DNA of 64,000 nucleotides from Bacteroidaceae bacterium (GCA_017560125.1 JAFYOS010000027.1:162472-226471), one strand, 5' to 3'. Positions 27,649 to 37,106 are shown, numbered from the stretch's first letter. The notes: generated from the letters alone by a model not told the origin. Numbers and translations: made by a program.

Positions 27649-28770
27649 GCTGTTTCCAATATTGCAAAAGTACTAAAATGAAAGCAAATCACAACGAAAC
27701 TCGGTCTGTTTTGTGATTATCGCCAGCTGTTTCCAATATTGCAAAAGTACTAAAATGAAAGCAAATCACAACAACAAGGAGAAGTACAATCATACGAAAA
27801 TAGCTGTTTCCAATATTGCAAAAGTACTAAAATGAAAGCAAATCACAACATCTCGCTGTCGGTTGCCTGCCTGCCTTGGCTGTTTCCAATATTGCAAAAG
27901 TACTAAAATGAAAGCAAATCACAACTGTTGTTTCCATAATTACCTGTAATATCCGGCTGTTTCCAATATTGCAAAAGTACTAAAATGAAAGCAAATCACA
28001 ACTTGGTGGGGCTGGGCGAGGGCAGCAAGGAAGCTGTTTCCAATATTGCAAAAGTACTAAAATGAAAGCAAATCACAACTTCAGGTTGTAACGTTTCGGG
28101 TATCTTAAGCTGTTTCCAATATTGCAAAAGTACTAAAATGAAAGCAAATCACAACCGCGCTATTATGATGGAAAGATGAAAATAAGCTGTTTCCAATATT
28201 GCAAAAGTACTAAAATGAAAGCAAATCACAACACTTGCTACGCGATAAGTCGGATTGTTTTCGCTGTTTCCAATATTGCAAAAGTACTAAAATGAAAGCA
28301 AATCACAACCGAATGGACTTTTCATACTAACACTATTTGCTGTTTCCAATATTGCAAAAGTACTAAAATGAAAGCAAATCACAACTTATTTCTTCGGTAG
28401 GCCTTAATGGCCATCGCTGTTTCCAATATTGCAAAAGTACTAAAATGAAAGCAAATCACAACTAGTACGAGTATCTACACAAGTACAAGATTGCTGTTTC
28501 CAATATTGCAAAAGTACTAAAATGAAAGCAAATCACAACGGCACGCCCAAGCGGGCGGCAATCTCCCCGGCTGTTTCCAATATTGCAAAAGTACTAAAAT
28601 GAAAGCAAATCACAACTAATATTGCCGAAGTTGCTGAAGAGATGTTGCTGTTTCCAATATTGCAAAAGTACTAAAATGAAAGCAAATCACAACGCCACAC
28701 CTCGTTGCATTTTCTGCCACGCTGCTGTTTCCAATATTGCAAAAGTACTAAAATGAAAGCAAATCATACC
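27649..28770 (-). CRISPR. CRISPR array, 15 repeats of 47 bp and 14 spacers of 29-30 bp
   Basis: Repeats start at 27649, 27726, 27803, 27879, 27956, 28033, 28109, 28186, 28263, 28339, 28416, 28493, 28570, 28647 and 28724. The first 14 are identical. The last (28724-28770) has two substitutions near its right end (CATACC instead of CACAAC). Spacers 3, 6 and 9 are 29 bp, the others 30 bp. Read on the minus strand the repeat begins GTTGTGATTTGC and ends GGAAACAGC, as in known Bacteroidota type II-C repeats, and it pairs with the tracrRNA in that direction, so crRNAs are made from the minus strand toward the cas genes. Each of the first 14 repeats contains TTG-N19-TACTTTTG on that strand, a complete Bacteroidota promoter. 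Confidence 0.97.
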
Positions 28771-28786
28771 GTGCTGCTACATGCTT

Positions 28787-29311
28787 TTATTCGGCGTGTA
28801 TATCTTCCCACGATGTTCCGCTATCTCTCAGCTCTATTACTTCCAAATCTTTGAAATCCTTGCCGTCGATGGTGAATTTCACCAGGGTGCGCACTTGGTG
28901 CCATCCCTGCTTGCCGGCGGCGCCGGGGTTTATGTGCAGGCAGCCAACAATGCCGTCGTATTGCACCTTTAATATGTGCGAGTGACCGCTGATGAAAATC
29001 GATGGCCGTTCGCTATACACGGCGCGTCGTATCGATGCATCGTAGCGTCCGGGGTAGCCTCCTATGTGCTTCATCAGCACGGTGCATTGCTCCACGGTGA
29101 AGCGCAGCGTTTCGTTGTATCGCTGGCGCAGTATGCCGCCGTCGATGTTGCCATAGACGGCTCGCAGTGGGCGGAACGCTTCCAGTCGGTTGGCGACCTC
29201 CACGCTGCCTATGTCGCCCGCATGCCATATCTCGTCGCAGTCGGCAAAATGCTCTGTGTATCTGTCGTCCCACACTCCGTGGGTGTCGGACAGCACTCCT
29301 ATGCGTTTCAT
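28787..29311 (-). CDS. YfcE/MJ0936-family metallophosphoesterase
   Basis: 174 residues from the ATG at 29309-29311 (MKRIGVLSDTHG); 24 more in-frame codons upstream lie inside the neighbouring gene and are not conserved. The two-metal phosphoesterase motifs are complete: SDTHG near the N-terminus, HAGDIG, YGNID (GN-D), and at the end SGHSH with LHINPGA. Family members cleave phosphodiesters such as bis-p-nitrophenyl phosphate; the natural substrate is unknown. It overlaps the preceding kinase-like gene by 4 bp (ATGA). Its stop is 16 bp from the last CRISPR repeat, with no terminator between them. Confidence 0.9.
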   Translation of the reverse strand: MKRIGVLSDTHGVWDDRYTEHFADCDEIWHAGDIGSVEVANRLEAFRPLRAVYGNIDGGILRQRYNETLRFTVEQCTVLMKHIGGYPGRYDASIRRAVYSERPSIFISGHSHILKVQYDGIVGCLHINPGAAGKQGWHQVRTLVKFTIDGKDFKDLEVIELRDSGTSWEDIHAE

Positions 29312-29928
29312 TTGCGGCTTTCTATGAAACGGTATATTATATCGACGCTGCCTTCGATGCCCAAGCGCGATGAATTTATGCACAGGTCGTAGGTGTCGGC
29401 CACACCCCAGCCCGAATTGGCGTAATAGTCGTGGTAGGCTTTGCGCTTTTTGTCGCCCTTGGCGGCTATCTCCTTGGCGCGTGCCTCGTCAACGCCGTCG
29501 TGCTGCATGATACGCTGTATGCGGTCGGGCATGTCGGCGGTGATGAAGATGCTATACATGCGAGGGTGGTCGCGCAGTACATATTCGGCGCAACGGCCTA
29601 TTATTATGCACGATTCCTTCTCGGCGAGTGTGCGCATGACCTCGCTTTGCAGTTCGAACAGGCGGTCGCCATCCATGCAACTGCCTACGCCCATGGGGTA
29701 GGTGCTCAGCGCTCCTTTCAGTGCTATGAGGCCGCGCACAAGGGGGTTGCTTTCGCGTTCGTCGGCATTTTCGAATACTGTGGTGTCGAGACCGGTCTCC
29801 TGGGCTGCCACTTCGAGCAGCTTCTTGTCATAGACGGGTATCCCCAAACGCTGGGCCAGTATGTGGGCTATTTCGCGTCCGCCGCTGCCCAGTTGTCGTC
29901 CTATCGAAATGATGTATTTCTCTTCCAT
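29308..29928 (-). CDS. Cytidylate kinase-like family protein
   Basis: 206 residues from the ATG at 29926-29928 (MEEKYIISIGRQLGSGG). The P-loop IGRQLGSGGREIA replaces the G-x-x-GSGKST of true cytidylate kinases: the glycines are kept but the lysine is not in the usual place, as in the AAA_26 (PF13189) family. Later parts (ESCIIIGRCAEYVLRDHPRMYSIFI, AKGDKKRKAYHDYYANSGWG, DLCINSSRLGI) match that family too. The nucleotide substrate is unknown. It sits 11 bp after the MATE gene and overlaps the phosphodiesterase gene, so the three form an operon. Confidence 0.85.
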   Translation of the reverse strand: MEEKYIISIGRQLGSGGREIAHILAQRLGIPVYDKKLLEVAAQETGLDTTVFENADERESNPLVRGLIALKGALSTYPMGVGSCMDGDRLFELQSEVMRTLAEKESCIIIGRCAEYVLRDHPRMYSIFITADMPDRIQRIMQHDGVDEARAKEIAAKGDKKRKAYHDYYANSGWGVADTYDLCINSSRLGIEGSVDIIYRFIESRK

Positions 29929-29939
29929 GATGGTGTGTA

Positions 29940-31319
29940 TTATGCTTTGCCTGCAAAGGCGGGGTTGTTCCATGTGTTGAATTGTCCTTTAAGCAGCATG
30001 ATGGCCAATGCTCCCGATACAAGGTCGGCTATGGGGATGCTGTACCACACTCCGTCCTCGCCCATGAAGGTGGGCAGGATGAGCAGCAGCGGTATCAGGA
30101 ACAGCACCTGACGGGTGAGCGACAGGAATATTGCTTTGTTCACCTTGCCAACGCTTTGGAAAAAGTTGGTAGCTACCATCTGTACGCCGGCGAGCATTAT
30201 GAACATCGATGATATGCGCATACCCTTGGCGGCGTTTGCTATGAGGGTGGTGTCGGTGGTGAATGCTCGCGATATGAGCTCGGGTATGCCTTCGCACAGA
30301 GCAAATCCGGTGAAGGTAACGGCAAGCGCCCACATTATTGTCTGCTTCAGTGTCTCTTTCACGCGGTCGTAGCGGCGGGCACCGAAATTGTATCCCACGA
30401 TGGGCTGCATGCCTTGTGTCACTCCGAGTATCACCATTATGAATACGAATATCACACGGTTGGCTATGCCGTACGAGGCTATTGCCATGTCGCCGTTGTC
30501 GCCATACGTTCTGAGGCCTTTGTTTATGATGATGACCACTATGCAGGCCGCGGCGTTTATAAGGAAGGGCGACAGACCGATGCCCAATATGCCCTTCACG
30601 AAGCGTGCGCGCAGTGCGTATATGCCTTTGTGCAGGTGCAATAGCTCGTTGGGGTTGCTCAGCAGTCTTATCTGCCACAGTAGGGTTACCATCTGCGACA
30701 GCATGGTGGCAAGGGCGGCGCCTCGGATGCCCCAGTCGAACACGTAGATGAAGAGCGGTGCAAGCAACAGGTTGCACACCACAGTGATGATGGTGGCATA
30801 CATCGATTCCTTGGGGTGGCCCGATGCTCGCAGAGCGGCATTTATTCCCAGATAGAGGTGGGTGATGACGTTACCATAGAGCACCACCTCCATGAAGTCG
30901 CGTGCATAGGGTAGTGTGGCTTCGCTGGCTCCGAAGAAGAATAATATCTCGTCGAGGAACAGCAGCGATATGCCACCGAACAGCATACCTACTATCACGT
31001 TTAGTGTCACAAGGTTGCCCAGAATGGTGCAGGCCGATTCGTAGTCGCGCTGTCCCAGTTTCACCGACAGCTGTGTGGCACCACCGACGCCAATCATGGC
31101 TCCGAAGGCTGCCGACAGGTTCATGAAGGGGAATGTGGTTGCAAGGCCCGAGATTGCCAGTGCGCCCACTCCCTGACCGATGAATATGCTGTCTATCATG
31201 TGATAGAGCGATGCTGCTGTCTGTGCTATGATGGCCGGGATGGCATACTGTATCAACAGCTTACTTATTTTTTCTGTCCCCAATTCGGTGGGGATGCCTT
31301 TGGTCGAGATGTTGCTCAT
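29940..31319 (-). CDS. MATE family efflux transporter
   Basis: 459 residues, the usual MATE length, with twelve predicted membrane helices in two similar halves. N-terminal [40 protein letters not shown] and the motif [18 protein letters not shown] are typical; the second half starts near [18 protein letters not shown] and has [24 protein letters not shown]. It exports cationic or hydrophobic compounds in exchange for Na+ or H+ across the inner membrane; the substrate is not predictable. First gene of the operon ending at the CRISPR array. Confidence 0.92.
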   Translation of the reverse strand: MSNISTKGIPTELGTEKISKLLIQYAIPAIIAQTAASLYHMIDSIFIGQGVGALAISGLATTFPFMNLSAAFGAMIGVGGATQLSVKLGQRDYESACTILGNLVTLNVIVGMLFGGISLLFLDEILFFFGASEATLPYARDFMEVVLYGNVITHLYLGINAALRASGHPKESMYATIITVVCNLLLAPLFIYVFDWGIRGAALATMLSQMVTLLWQIRLLSNPNELLHLHKGIYALRARFVKGILGIGLSPFLINAAACIVVIIINKGLRTYGDNGDMAIASYGIANRVIFVFIMVILGVTQGMQPIVGYNFGARRYDRVKETLKQTIMWALAVTFTGFALCEGIPELISRAFTTDTTLIANAAKGMRISSMFIMLAGVQMVATNFFQSVGKVNKAIFLSLTRQVLFLIPLLLILPTFMGEDGVWYSIPIADLVSGALAIMLLKGQFNTWNNPAFAGKA

Positions 31320-31347
31320 ATGTGGCTTTATTCACTTATTTCGTCTG

Positions 31348-31355
31348 CAAATATA
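31348..31355 (-). promoter_or_regulatory. -7 box (TATATTTG on minus strand) of the MATE operon
   Basis: CAAATATA on the plus strand, 29 bp upstream of the MATE start. No clear -33 partner. Confidence 0.45.
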
Positions 31356-31399
31356 ACAATTTCGTCGAAAAGTGGTATCTTCGCAATGGTAAAACAAGT

Positions 31400-32488
31400 A
31401 TGAATATGTCGAAAGAGAAAGTGCTGCTTGGAATGAGCGGTGGTGTTGATAGTACAGCCGCATGCCGTATGTTGCTGTCGGCGGGTTACGATGTTGTGGG
31501 GCTCACGCTGCTCACGTGTGATGCTTCGGTGGCTGCTTCGGACGAGGCGGCTCTTCTTGCCGAGCGTTTTGGCATAGAGCATCATGTGGCCGATGTGCGC
31601 GAGCAGTTCAACAAGGCTGTCGTGGAGCCTTTTGTGCAGGCCTATCTGTCGGGACGCACTCCCAACCCCTGTGTCGATTGCAACCCTGCCATCAAATTCG
31701 CTGTGCTCGAGGAGTGGGCCGACCGCTTGGGGTGCCGATATATTGCCACCGGTCACTATGTGCGCAAGGTGTGCAGCGATGGCAGGTACTATGTGCGTGC
31801 CGGTGCCGATGCAAAAAAAGACCAGAGCTATTTCCTATGGCGCCTGTCGCAGAAGCAGTTGGAGCGTGTGCTCTTCCCGCTTGGCGAGTGGACGAAAGAG
31901 GATGTGCGACGCCATCTGCACGAATTTGGCCTCGAAGAGAAGGCCACCGATGGCGAGAGCATGGAGATATGCTTCATGCCTGGCGACTATCGCGATTTTT
32001 TGCGCAGCACTGTTGCCAACGTCGATGATGTAATAAAGCCCGGCGCTTTTGTCGATAGCGAGGGACGTCGCCTGGGCGAGCACAAGGGCTTTCCTTATTA
32101 TACTATAGGCCAGCGCAAGGGGCTTAATATAGCGCTTGGCTATCCGGCCTATGTGCTCAAGATAAATCCGCAGAAAAACACGGTGATGCTGGGCGAGGCT
32201 TCGCAGTTGCTCACGCGCTACATGATGGTGGAAACGCCATGCTGGGTAGATGCAGTGCTCGACGAGGGATTGACGGTGCGCATACGCTATCGCAGTCGTC
32301 CAGTGCCTTGCAAGGTTGTGCGTGAACTGCCCGACGGCCATTGGCTGGTGCGCTTCGACGAGCCCGTTTCGGCTGTAACCCCTGGCCAGTCGGCGGTTTT
32401 CTATAAAGACGATGTTGTTGCGGGTGGTGCATATATAGCCTCGCAACGTGGTATAAACCAATGGATAACAGACGATGATAACAGATAG
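31400..32488 (+). CDS. mnmA: tRNA-specific 2-thiouridylase MnmA
   Basis: 362 residues from the ATG at 31400; a further ATG two codons later is also possible. MnmA adds the 2-thio group to the wobble uridine (U34) of tRNA-Lys, -Glu and -Gln. The PP-loop ATPase motif SGGVDST is near the N-terminus. The first catalytic cysteine is in TPNPCVDCN, followed by [17 protein letters not shown] and the second part [11 protein letters not shown], where MnmA has its second cysteine (EICFMPGDY). The C-terminal beta-barrel ([12 protein letters not shown]) binds tRNA. It overlaps xseA by 14 bp. Confidence 0.94.
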   Translation: MNMSKEKVLLGMSGGVDSTAACRMLLSAGYDVVGLTLLTCDASVAASDEAALLAERFGIEHHVADVREQFNKAVVEPFVQAYLSGRTPNPCVDCNPAIKFAVLEEWADRLGCRYIATGHYVRKVCSDGRYYVRAGADAKKDQSYFLWRLSQKQLERVLFPLGEWTKEDVRRHLHEFGLEEKATDGESMEICFMPGDYRDFLRSTVANVDDVIKPGAFVDSEGRRLGEHKGFPYYTIGQRKGLNIALGYPAYVLKINPQKNTVMLGEASQLLTRYMMVETPCWVDAVLDEGLTVRIRYRSRPVPCKVVRELPDGHWLVRFDEPVSAVTPGQSAVFYKDDVVAGGAYIASQRGINQWITDDDNR

Positions 32489-33680
32489 TGGCAATCCGCT
32501 TACCCTCTCGGCGCTCAATGGTCTTGTGCGCTCGGTGGTCGAGGAAGGGCTTCCGCTGCGCTACTGGGTTACCGGCGAGCTGAGCGAGGTGCGTGCCACC
32601 TCGGTGGGTCATTGCTATATAGAGCTGGTGGAGCGCGACGAGCTCACCGGCGAAATGGTGGCCAAGGCGCGTGGTACAATATGGTCGAGGGTATATTCCC
32701 TTCTGCGCCCCTATTTCCTTGAACAGACCGGACGCGAATTTTCGGTGGGGCTAAAGGTGCTTCTGCAGGTGACCGTGAAATTTCACGAGCTTTACGGCTT
32801 TTCGCTGGATGTGTGCGACATTGAGCCGGCCTATACCATAGGCGACATGGCGCGTCAGCGCATGCTCATCGTCAAGCGGCTCACCGACGAGGGTGTGATT
32901 GACCTCAACAAGGAACTACCGTTCCCGCTGCTGCCCAAACGTGTGGCGGTGGTGTCGTCGGCGTCGGCTGCCGGATATGGCGATTTCTGCGACCAACTGA
33001 ATAATAATATGTATGGTTTCCGTTTTGCGGTGTCGCTCTTTGCTGCGCCCATGCAGGGCAACAAGGTCGAGGAGGGTATCATTGCCGCTCTCGATGCAAT
33101 AGCCTCGGACGCTATACCATGGGATGTGGTGGTGATAATTCGTGGCGGTGGTGCTACGAGCGATTTATCGTGCTTCGACACCTACGATCTTGCCAACAAC
33201 TGCGCGCAGTTCCCTATTCCTATTATCACCGGCATTGGTCATCAGCGCGACGATACGTTGCTCGATATTGTGGCACATACAAGAGTGAAAACCCCCACAG
33301 CTGCTGCCGAGGTGCTTATACACACAATGTTGGTACAGGCCGACAGGGTGGCTTCACTGCAACAGGCAATTTCAGAAGCTGCCACACGCACTCTCACCGA
33401 TGAGCGCCATCGTCTGCAAAGCCTGCTGCACCGTCTGCCAAGCGCAGCCACATTGTTGCTGCAACAGCAGCGACACCGCCTCGACATTTACGAGGAGCGA
33501 TTAAAGGCATACTCTCCCGACAACATTCTGGCACAAGGCTACACCCTAACACTCAGCGGCGGACGCATCATAAAATCGGCTGCGGAACTTTACGAAGGGG
33601 ACACCATTGTAACCCGCTTTGCCGACGGCGAGACCATAAGTGAAATTATTGATACAAAAGTAAAGGAATATGACGAATAA
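32475..33680 (+). CDS. xseA: Exodeoxyribonuclease VII large subunit
   Basis: 401 residues. An N-terminal OB fold ([26 protein letters not shown]) is followed by the XseA nuclease core ([85 protein letters not shown]). A coiled-coil C-terminus ends in [16 protein letters not shown]. With the small subunit it degrades single-stranded DNA to oligonucleotides. Overlaps mnmA upstream and xseB downstream (11 bp), a tight translationally coupled set. Confidence 0.95.
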   Translation: MITDSGNPLTLSALNGLVRSVVEEGLPLRYWVTGELSEVRATSVGHCYIELVERDELTGEMVAKARGTIWSRVYSLLRPYFLEQTGREFSVGLKVLLQVTVKFHELYGFSLDVCDIEPAYTIGDMARQRMLIVKRLTDEGVIDLNKELPFPLLPKRVAVVSSASAAGYGDFCDQLNNNMYGFRFAVSLFAAPMQGNKVEEGIIAALDAIASDAIPWDVVVIIRGGGATSDLSCFDTYDLANNCAQFPIPIITGIGHQRDDTLLDIVAHTRVKTPTAAAEVLIHTMLVQADRVASLQQAISEAATRTLTDERHRLQSLLHRLPSAATLLLQQQRHRLDIYEERLKAYSPDNILAQGYTLTLSGGRIIKSAAELYEGDTIVTRFADGETISEIIDTKVKEYDE

Positions 33681-33885
33681 CGGAGAATACAGCTACAGCC
33701 AGGCTGTGGCACGGCTCGAAGAGATAATGCAGGCCATTCAGAGCGGAAGTGTGGAGATTGACACTCTCTACCGACTGCTGAAAGAGGCAGATGAACTTAT
33801 AAAATTCTGCCGCACGCGCCTATATGAGGTTGACGAAGAGGTTAAGATGCTGCTCGACTCAATGAACGAGGAGAGTGCAATGTAA
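33670..33885 (+). CDS. xseB: Exodeoxyribonuclease VII small subunit
   Basis: 71 residues, the usual size. The helical pattern YSQAVARLEEIMQAIQSGSVEIDTLYRLLKEADELIKFCRTRLYEVDEEV is the XseB signature. Starts within the end of xseA, as in many bacteria. Confidence 0.94.
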   Translation: MTNNGEYSYSQAVARLEEIMQAIQSGSVEIDTLYRLLKEADELIKFCRTRLYEVDEEVKMLLDSMNEESAM

Positions 33886-33931
33886 TAAATAACATTTATG
33901 CCATAAAACAGCGAACAATAACTATCATATA

Positions 33932-34939
33932 ATGAGATTGCTACTTTCAATTAGCCAATACCTGTCTCGATATACGAGCCTATTCATCATCATCGTTGCC
34001 ATCATCGCCTTCATCGTGCCCGAAACCTTTGCATGGGTACAGCAGGGACAGCGCGCTTCGGTCATTCTGGGGCTTATCATGCTGACGATGGGTTGCACAC
34101 TCTCCACTAAAGACTTCCGCATCCTGCTATCCCGCCCCATAGACATCCTTATCGGGACAGCAGCACAGTACACCATCATGCCCATCGTAGCATGGGGACT
34201 GGCCCGCATTTTCCATCTCGATGCGTTCATGACAGCAGGCATCATTCTCGTTGGTTGCAGCCCCGGTGGCGTGAGTAGCAACCTCATGAGTTTCCTTTGC
34301 AAGGGCGATGTCGCATACAGTGTTGGCATGACAACCGTCAGCACCTGCCTTTCACCCTTCGTGACACCTCTGCTTGTGCTTTGGCTGGCCGGCGCAGAGA
34401 TTGAAGTCGATGCATGGGGAATGTTTCAGAACATCCTGTTAGTGACACTCATCCCCGTTGCGCTCGGAGTCGCCTTTAATTACTTTCTAGGCAAAAGGAA
34501 AGACTTTCAGCAGATACAGGGCATAATGCCCGGAATCAGCGTCCTGTGCTTAGCCTTCATCGTAGGTGGCGTCATCTTCACCGTACACCCACAGCTCCGG
34601 GAAAAGGGGCTACAACTCATACTGCTTACACTTGCAGTCGTCACCCTCCACAACGGCGCCGGTTACCTGTTGGGCTACATGGCAGGAAAGGCATTCCGCT
34701 TCGACACCGCCAAACGCCGTACACTCTCCATAGAAGTAGGCATGCAAAACGCAGGAATGGCAACCGTGCTGGCACGTAATTTCTTCGCTTCTCCAGCCAT
34801 GATAGCTGCAAACCCTATGGCTGCCCTTGCCGTCATTCCATGCGCCATTTCCTGCGCCTATCACAGCATCTCCGGCACCCTGCTGGCCGGCTTCTTCCTT
34901 TGGAAAGATACACACAACCGGCAAAAGAACAAGCTTTAG
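33932..34939 (+). CDS. Bile acid:sodium symporter (BASS) family transporter
   Basis: 335 residues with about ten membrane helices. The BASS core motifs are visible: LGLIMLTMGCTLSTKDFR, the crossover segment GIILVGCSPGGVSSNLMSFLCKGDVAYSVGMTTVST, and EVGMQNAGMATVLARNFF. Family members carry bile acids, pantoate/ketopantoate or other organic anions with sodium; a gut organism could use any of these and the substrate cannot be told. Codon use is richer in ATC, TCC and CCC than in the neighbours, which may indicate later acquisition. It starts 46 bp after xseB and is followed by a strong hairpin. Confidence 0.9.
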   Translation: MRLLLSISQYLSRYTSLFIIIVAIIAFIVPETFAWVQQGQRASVILGLIMLTMGCTLSTKDFRILLSRPIDILIGTAAQYTIMPIVAWGLARIFHLDAFMTAGIILVGCSPGGVSSNLMSFLCKGDVAYSVGMTTVSTCLSPFVTPLLVLWLAGAEIEVDAWGMFQNILLVTLIPVALGVAFNYFLGKRKDFQQIQGIMPGISVLCLAFIVGGVIFTVHPQLREKGLQLILLTLAVVTLHNGAGYLLGYMAGKAFRFDTAKRRTLSIEVGMQNAGMATVLARNFFASPAMIAANPMAALAVIPCAISCAYHSISGTLLAGFFLWKDTHNRQKNKL

Positions 34940-34991
34940 GATATAGCAATAAAGATGCCGCTCCACTCCATGAATTAAGAGACAGCTATGC

Positions 34992-35046
34992 AATAACCAT
35001 CAAACGGTGCTTGGAATCAACAACCAAGCACCGTTTGATGGTTATT
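34992..35046. terminator. Bidirectional terminator with 23-bp perfect arms
   Basis: Arms at 34992-35014 and 35024-35046 are exact reverse complements with a 9-nt loop. It lies between the convergent BASS and rsmD genes. Confidence 0.82.
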
Positions 35047-35062
35047 ATATCACACACGACTA

Positions 35063-35617
35063 CTACTCTTCGTTTTTCGCAGGCGCTGCTGTGAATATGG
35101 TAAAGTTCACACTGCCATATACAATGTGGCGCATGAAATTGGGATGGTCGGCAAAATTGTAATCCTTGCCGTGCTCGAAAATGAATATTCCATCCTCCTT
35201 CAGCAACCCATATTCGAATATAAGGTTGGGGATGGAGCCGAGTTCCTTGAGCATATAAGGGGGGTCGGCAAATATAATGTCGTATTTGCGTGAGTCGCGG
35301 CGTATGAAACGGAATACGTCGTCGCGCAGGGGAATCCAGTTCTTATCCTGCAGTTTTTCGTGTATTTTTCTTTGATGTGAATAGTGTAGCGAGTCCATCT
35401 CCACCGAAACAATCGGTGCGCAACCGCGCGACAAGAATTCGAGGCTTATGCCGGCTGTACCCGAGAAGAGGTCGAGTACGGCGCAATCCTCGAAATCGAT
35501 GATGTTGTTGAGTACGTTGAACAGGTTCTCCTTGGCAAAATCGGTTGTGGGGCGTGCCTTGAAATTGCGAGGGATGTCGAAATGACGTCCTTTGTATTTA
35601 CCGCTTACTATTCGCAT
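35063..35617 (-). CDS. rsmD: 16S rRNA (guanine(966)-N(2))-methyltransferase RsmD
   Basis: 184 residues. MRIVSGKYKGRHFDIP opens as in RsmD, followed by TDFAKENLFNVLNN, the SAM-binding motif VLDLFSGTAGISLEFLSRGC and the catalytic IIFADPPYMLKEL (DPPY). It methylates G966 of 16S rRNA in the 30S subunit. It overlaps the DUF3822 gene upstream by 10 bp, a pairing common in Bacteroidota. Confidence 0.94.
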   Translation of the reverse strand: MRIVSGKYKGRHFDIPRNFKARPTTDFAKENLFNVLNNIIDFEDCAVLDLFSGTAGISLEFLSRGCAPIVSVEMDSLHYSHQRKIHEKLQDKNWIPLRDDVFRFIRRDSRKYDIIFADPPYMLKELGSIPNLIFEYGLLKEDGIFIFEHGKDYNFADHPNFMRHIVYGSVNFTIFTAAPAKNEE

Positions 35618-36411
35618 AATATGAGTGCTTGCAGGTCAAATGGTGTGTTTTCTATTTTGTTCAACAGGTTGGGCATGAACAGCTCCCGCGCATTTATGCG
35701 CTCTATGTTACGTATGAAATTTTTTGCTTCGCCGTGTAGCTTGTCGGCTGTGTTGTCGCCACAGAGCACCAGTGTGTCGTCCTCCTGTTCCAAGTGGAGC
35801 TCGTTCCATATGCTGAGCAGATAGAACAGCTGGTTGTGTATCTCGTCGGTGGCAAATCCGTTGATGAGCGTGGGGCGTTCGCCCTCCATGGCTATCAACG
35901 TCGATTTGTTGCCGGTGTAGCATGCGAGCATGTAACGCTCCTTGTTGCGGGGATTGCGGGCAAGGAAGCCAAGCAGTATGCTCACGGGCGAGTAGAAGCT
36001 CACTTCGCCTATCTCGCATATGCGGTTATAGAGCTCGTGCTCCATGCCGAAAAGTATTACAAGGCTGTGCGAATCGAGCCTGTTCGAAAGTATCTTTTCG
36101 TTTGTGCCGCGTGCCGGAAAACAGCTGTTGTACAGGGCTTCGTGCTTTTCCTTGTCGTCATATTCCGACGGTATGGTGGTGAAATCCGATGTTGCTACTA
36201 TCACCTGTATCTTGCTGTATCGCTGCGCGGTCAGGCCGCTCGCTTCCCATGCGGTGTCGAAGTTGGCAACCAACGTCTGGCGGCTGTCACATTCGTAGTG
36301 CGTGTATCTCACCGACTCGGGATCGTGGGGCGAGTATGTGCAAAAACAAAATCCATCCGTACTGATACGGATGGATAATGTATAGGATAACTGTGTTGTT
36401 TCCTTGTTCAT
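35608..36411 (-). CDS. DUF3822 family protein
   Basis: 267 residues, soluble, no signal peptide. It matches the DUF3822 family, which is restricted to Bacteroidota and often sits next to rsmD, as here. The family has an actin/ASKHA-like feel (SLVILFGMEHELYNRI, ERYMLACYTGNKSTLIAMEG, DTLVLCGDN), but no function is established. Middle gene of three on the minus strand: 8 bp after the membrane-anchored protein, 10 bp overlap with rsmD. Confidence 0.82.
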   Translation of the reverse strand: MNKETTQLSYTLSIRISTDGFCFCTYSPHDPESVRYTHYECDSRQTLVANFDTAWEASGLTAQRYSKIQVIVATSDFTTIPSEYDDKEKHEALYNSCFPARGTNEKILSNRLDSHSLVILFGMEHELYNRICEIGEVSFYSPVSILLGFLARNPRNKERYMLACYTGNKSTLIAMEGERPTLINGFATDEIHNQLFYLLSIWNELHLEQEDDTLVLCGDNTADKLHGEAKNFIRNIERINARELFMPNLLNKIENTPFDLQALILCE

Positions 36412-36419
36412 GTATAGAA

Positions 36420-37106
36420 TTATTCCCAGTTACCGGCGTTGTTGTTGGGCATGTTCACGTCACCAACCTTCAGACCGCAGTAGCGATCCATCTTCTTCAT
36501 GTCGGCGATGAGGTTCTTCAGCTCCTGCTCGTTGATGCCCTGGAGATATACCTCGTAGGGAGTGCGTGCCTCGAAGAGGTACTGAGGACCACCTGCCTTT
36601 GTTGTGTCAACGCTTGTCTCAACCTCGAAACGTGCGCCGTTGCCGAAGGGAACAAATGCCAATGAGTCGATAGCGTAACCCTTGGGGAAGATTGTGTCGA
36701 GAAGAGCAATCCACGATGTATCGCGGCGGAAGTTCATAAGACCCTCTTTCTCTACCTCTTTCCAATTGTTTGTCTTTTTGGCCTTGGCAATAATCTCCAT
36801 AGCCTTTTTCTCTGTAAGACCACGCTCGAGCTGTTTGTCGTCCAATTCGCCCTCTTTAAGGATTACAGGCATCTGTGATGTCTTTACGAACTCGATAAGA
36901 GAGTCGAGGTTGTCGGCGTAACCGATTTTCAGGATGTTGCGATACTCAACCTGTGCAGTACGGATGTCAATAAGACGTGCGATGATTGCCTTTTCGCGGT
37001 AATCGCGCTCCTCTTCAAACTCGATGGGGCCCATGATGCTGCGGTAGCAGATGTAGGCAAGTCCCACAATAGTTACAGCAAGTAACAGATTTAAAACTTT
37101 TTTCAT
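36420..37106 (-). CDS. Conserved hypothetical membrane-anchored protein
   Basis: 228 residues. One N-terminal helix (VLNLLLAVTIVGLAYICYRSIMG) without a signal-cleavage site suggests an inner-membrane anchor with a periplasmic helical domain (EFEEERDYREKAIIARLIDIRTAQVEYRN, a pseudopilin- or coiled-coil-like start). The rest is mixed and ends in an asparagine-rich tail (MPNNNAGNWE). I do not recognise a function. First gene of the operon with DUF3822 and rsmD. Confidence 0.65.
   Translation of the reverse strand: MKKVLNLLLAVTIVGLAYICYRSIMGPIEFEEERDYREKAIIARLIDIRTAQVEYRNILKIGYADNLDSLIEFVKTSQMPVILKEGELDDKQLERGLTEKKAMEIIAKAKKTNNWKEVEKEGLMNFRRDTSWIALLDTIFPKGYAIDSLAFVPFGNGARFEVETSVDTTKAGGPQYLFEARTPYEVYLQGINEQELKNLIADMKKMDRYCGLKVGDVNMPNNNAGNWE

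Noticed and set aside
28770..31400. MATE, kinase-like and phosphodiesterase genes as an accessory module of the CRISPR system
   Set aside because: They are on the opposite strand, have chromosomal codon use and belong to common housekeeping families; adjacency alone does not support a link.
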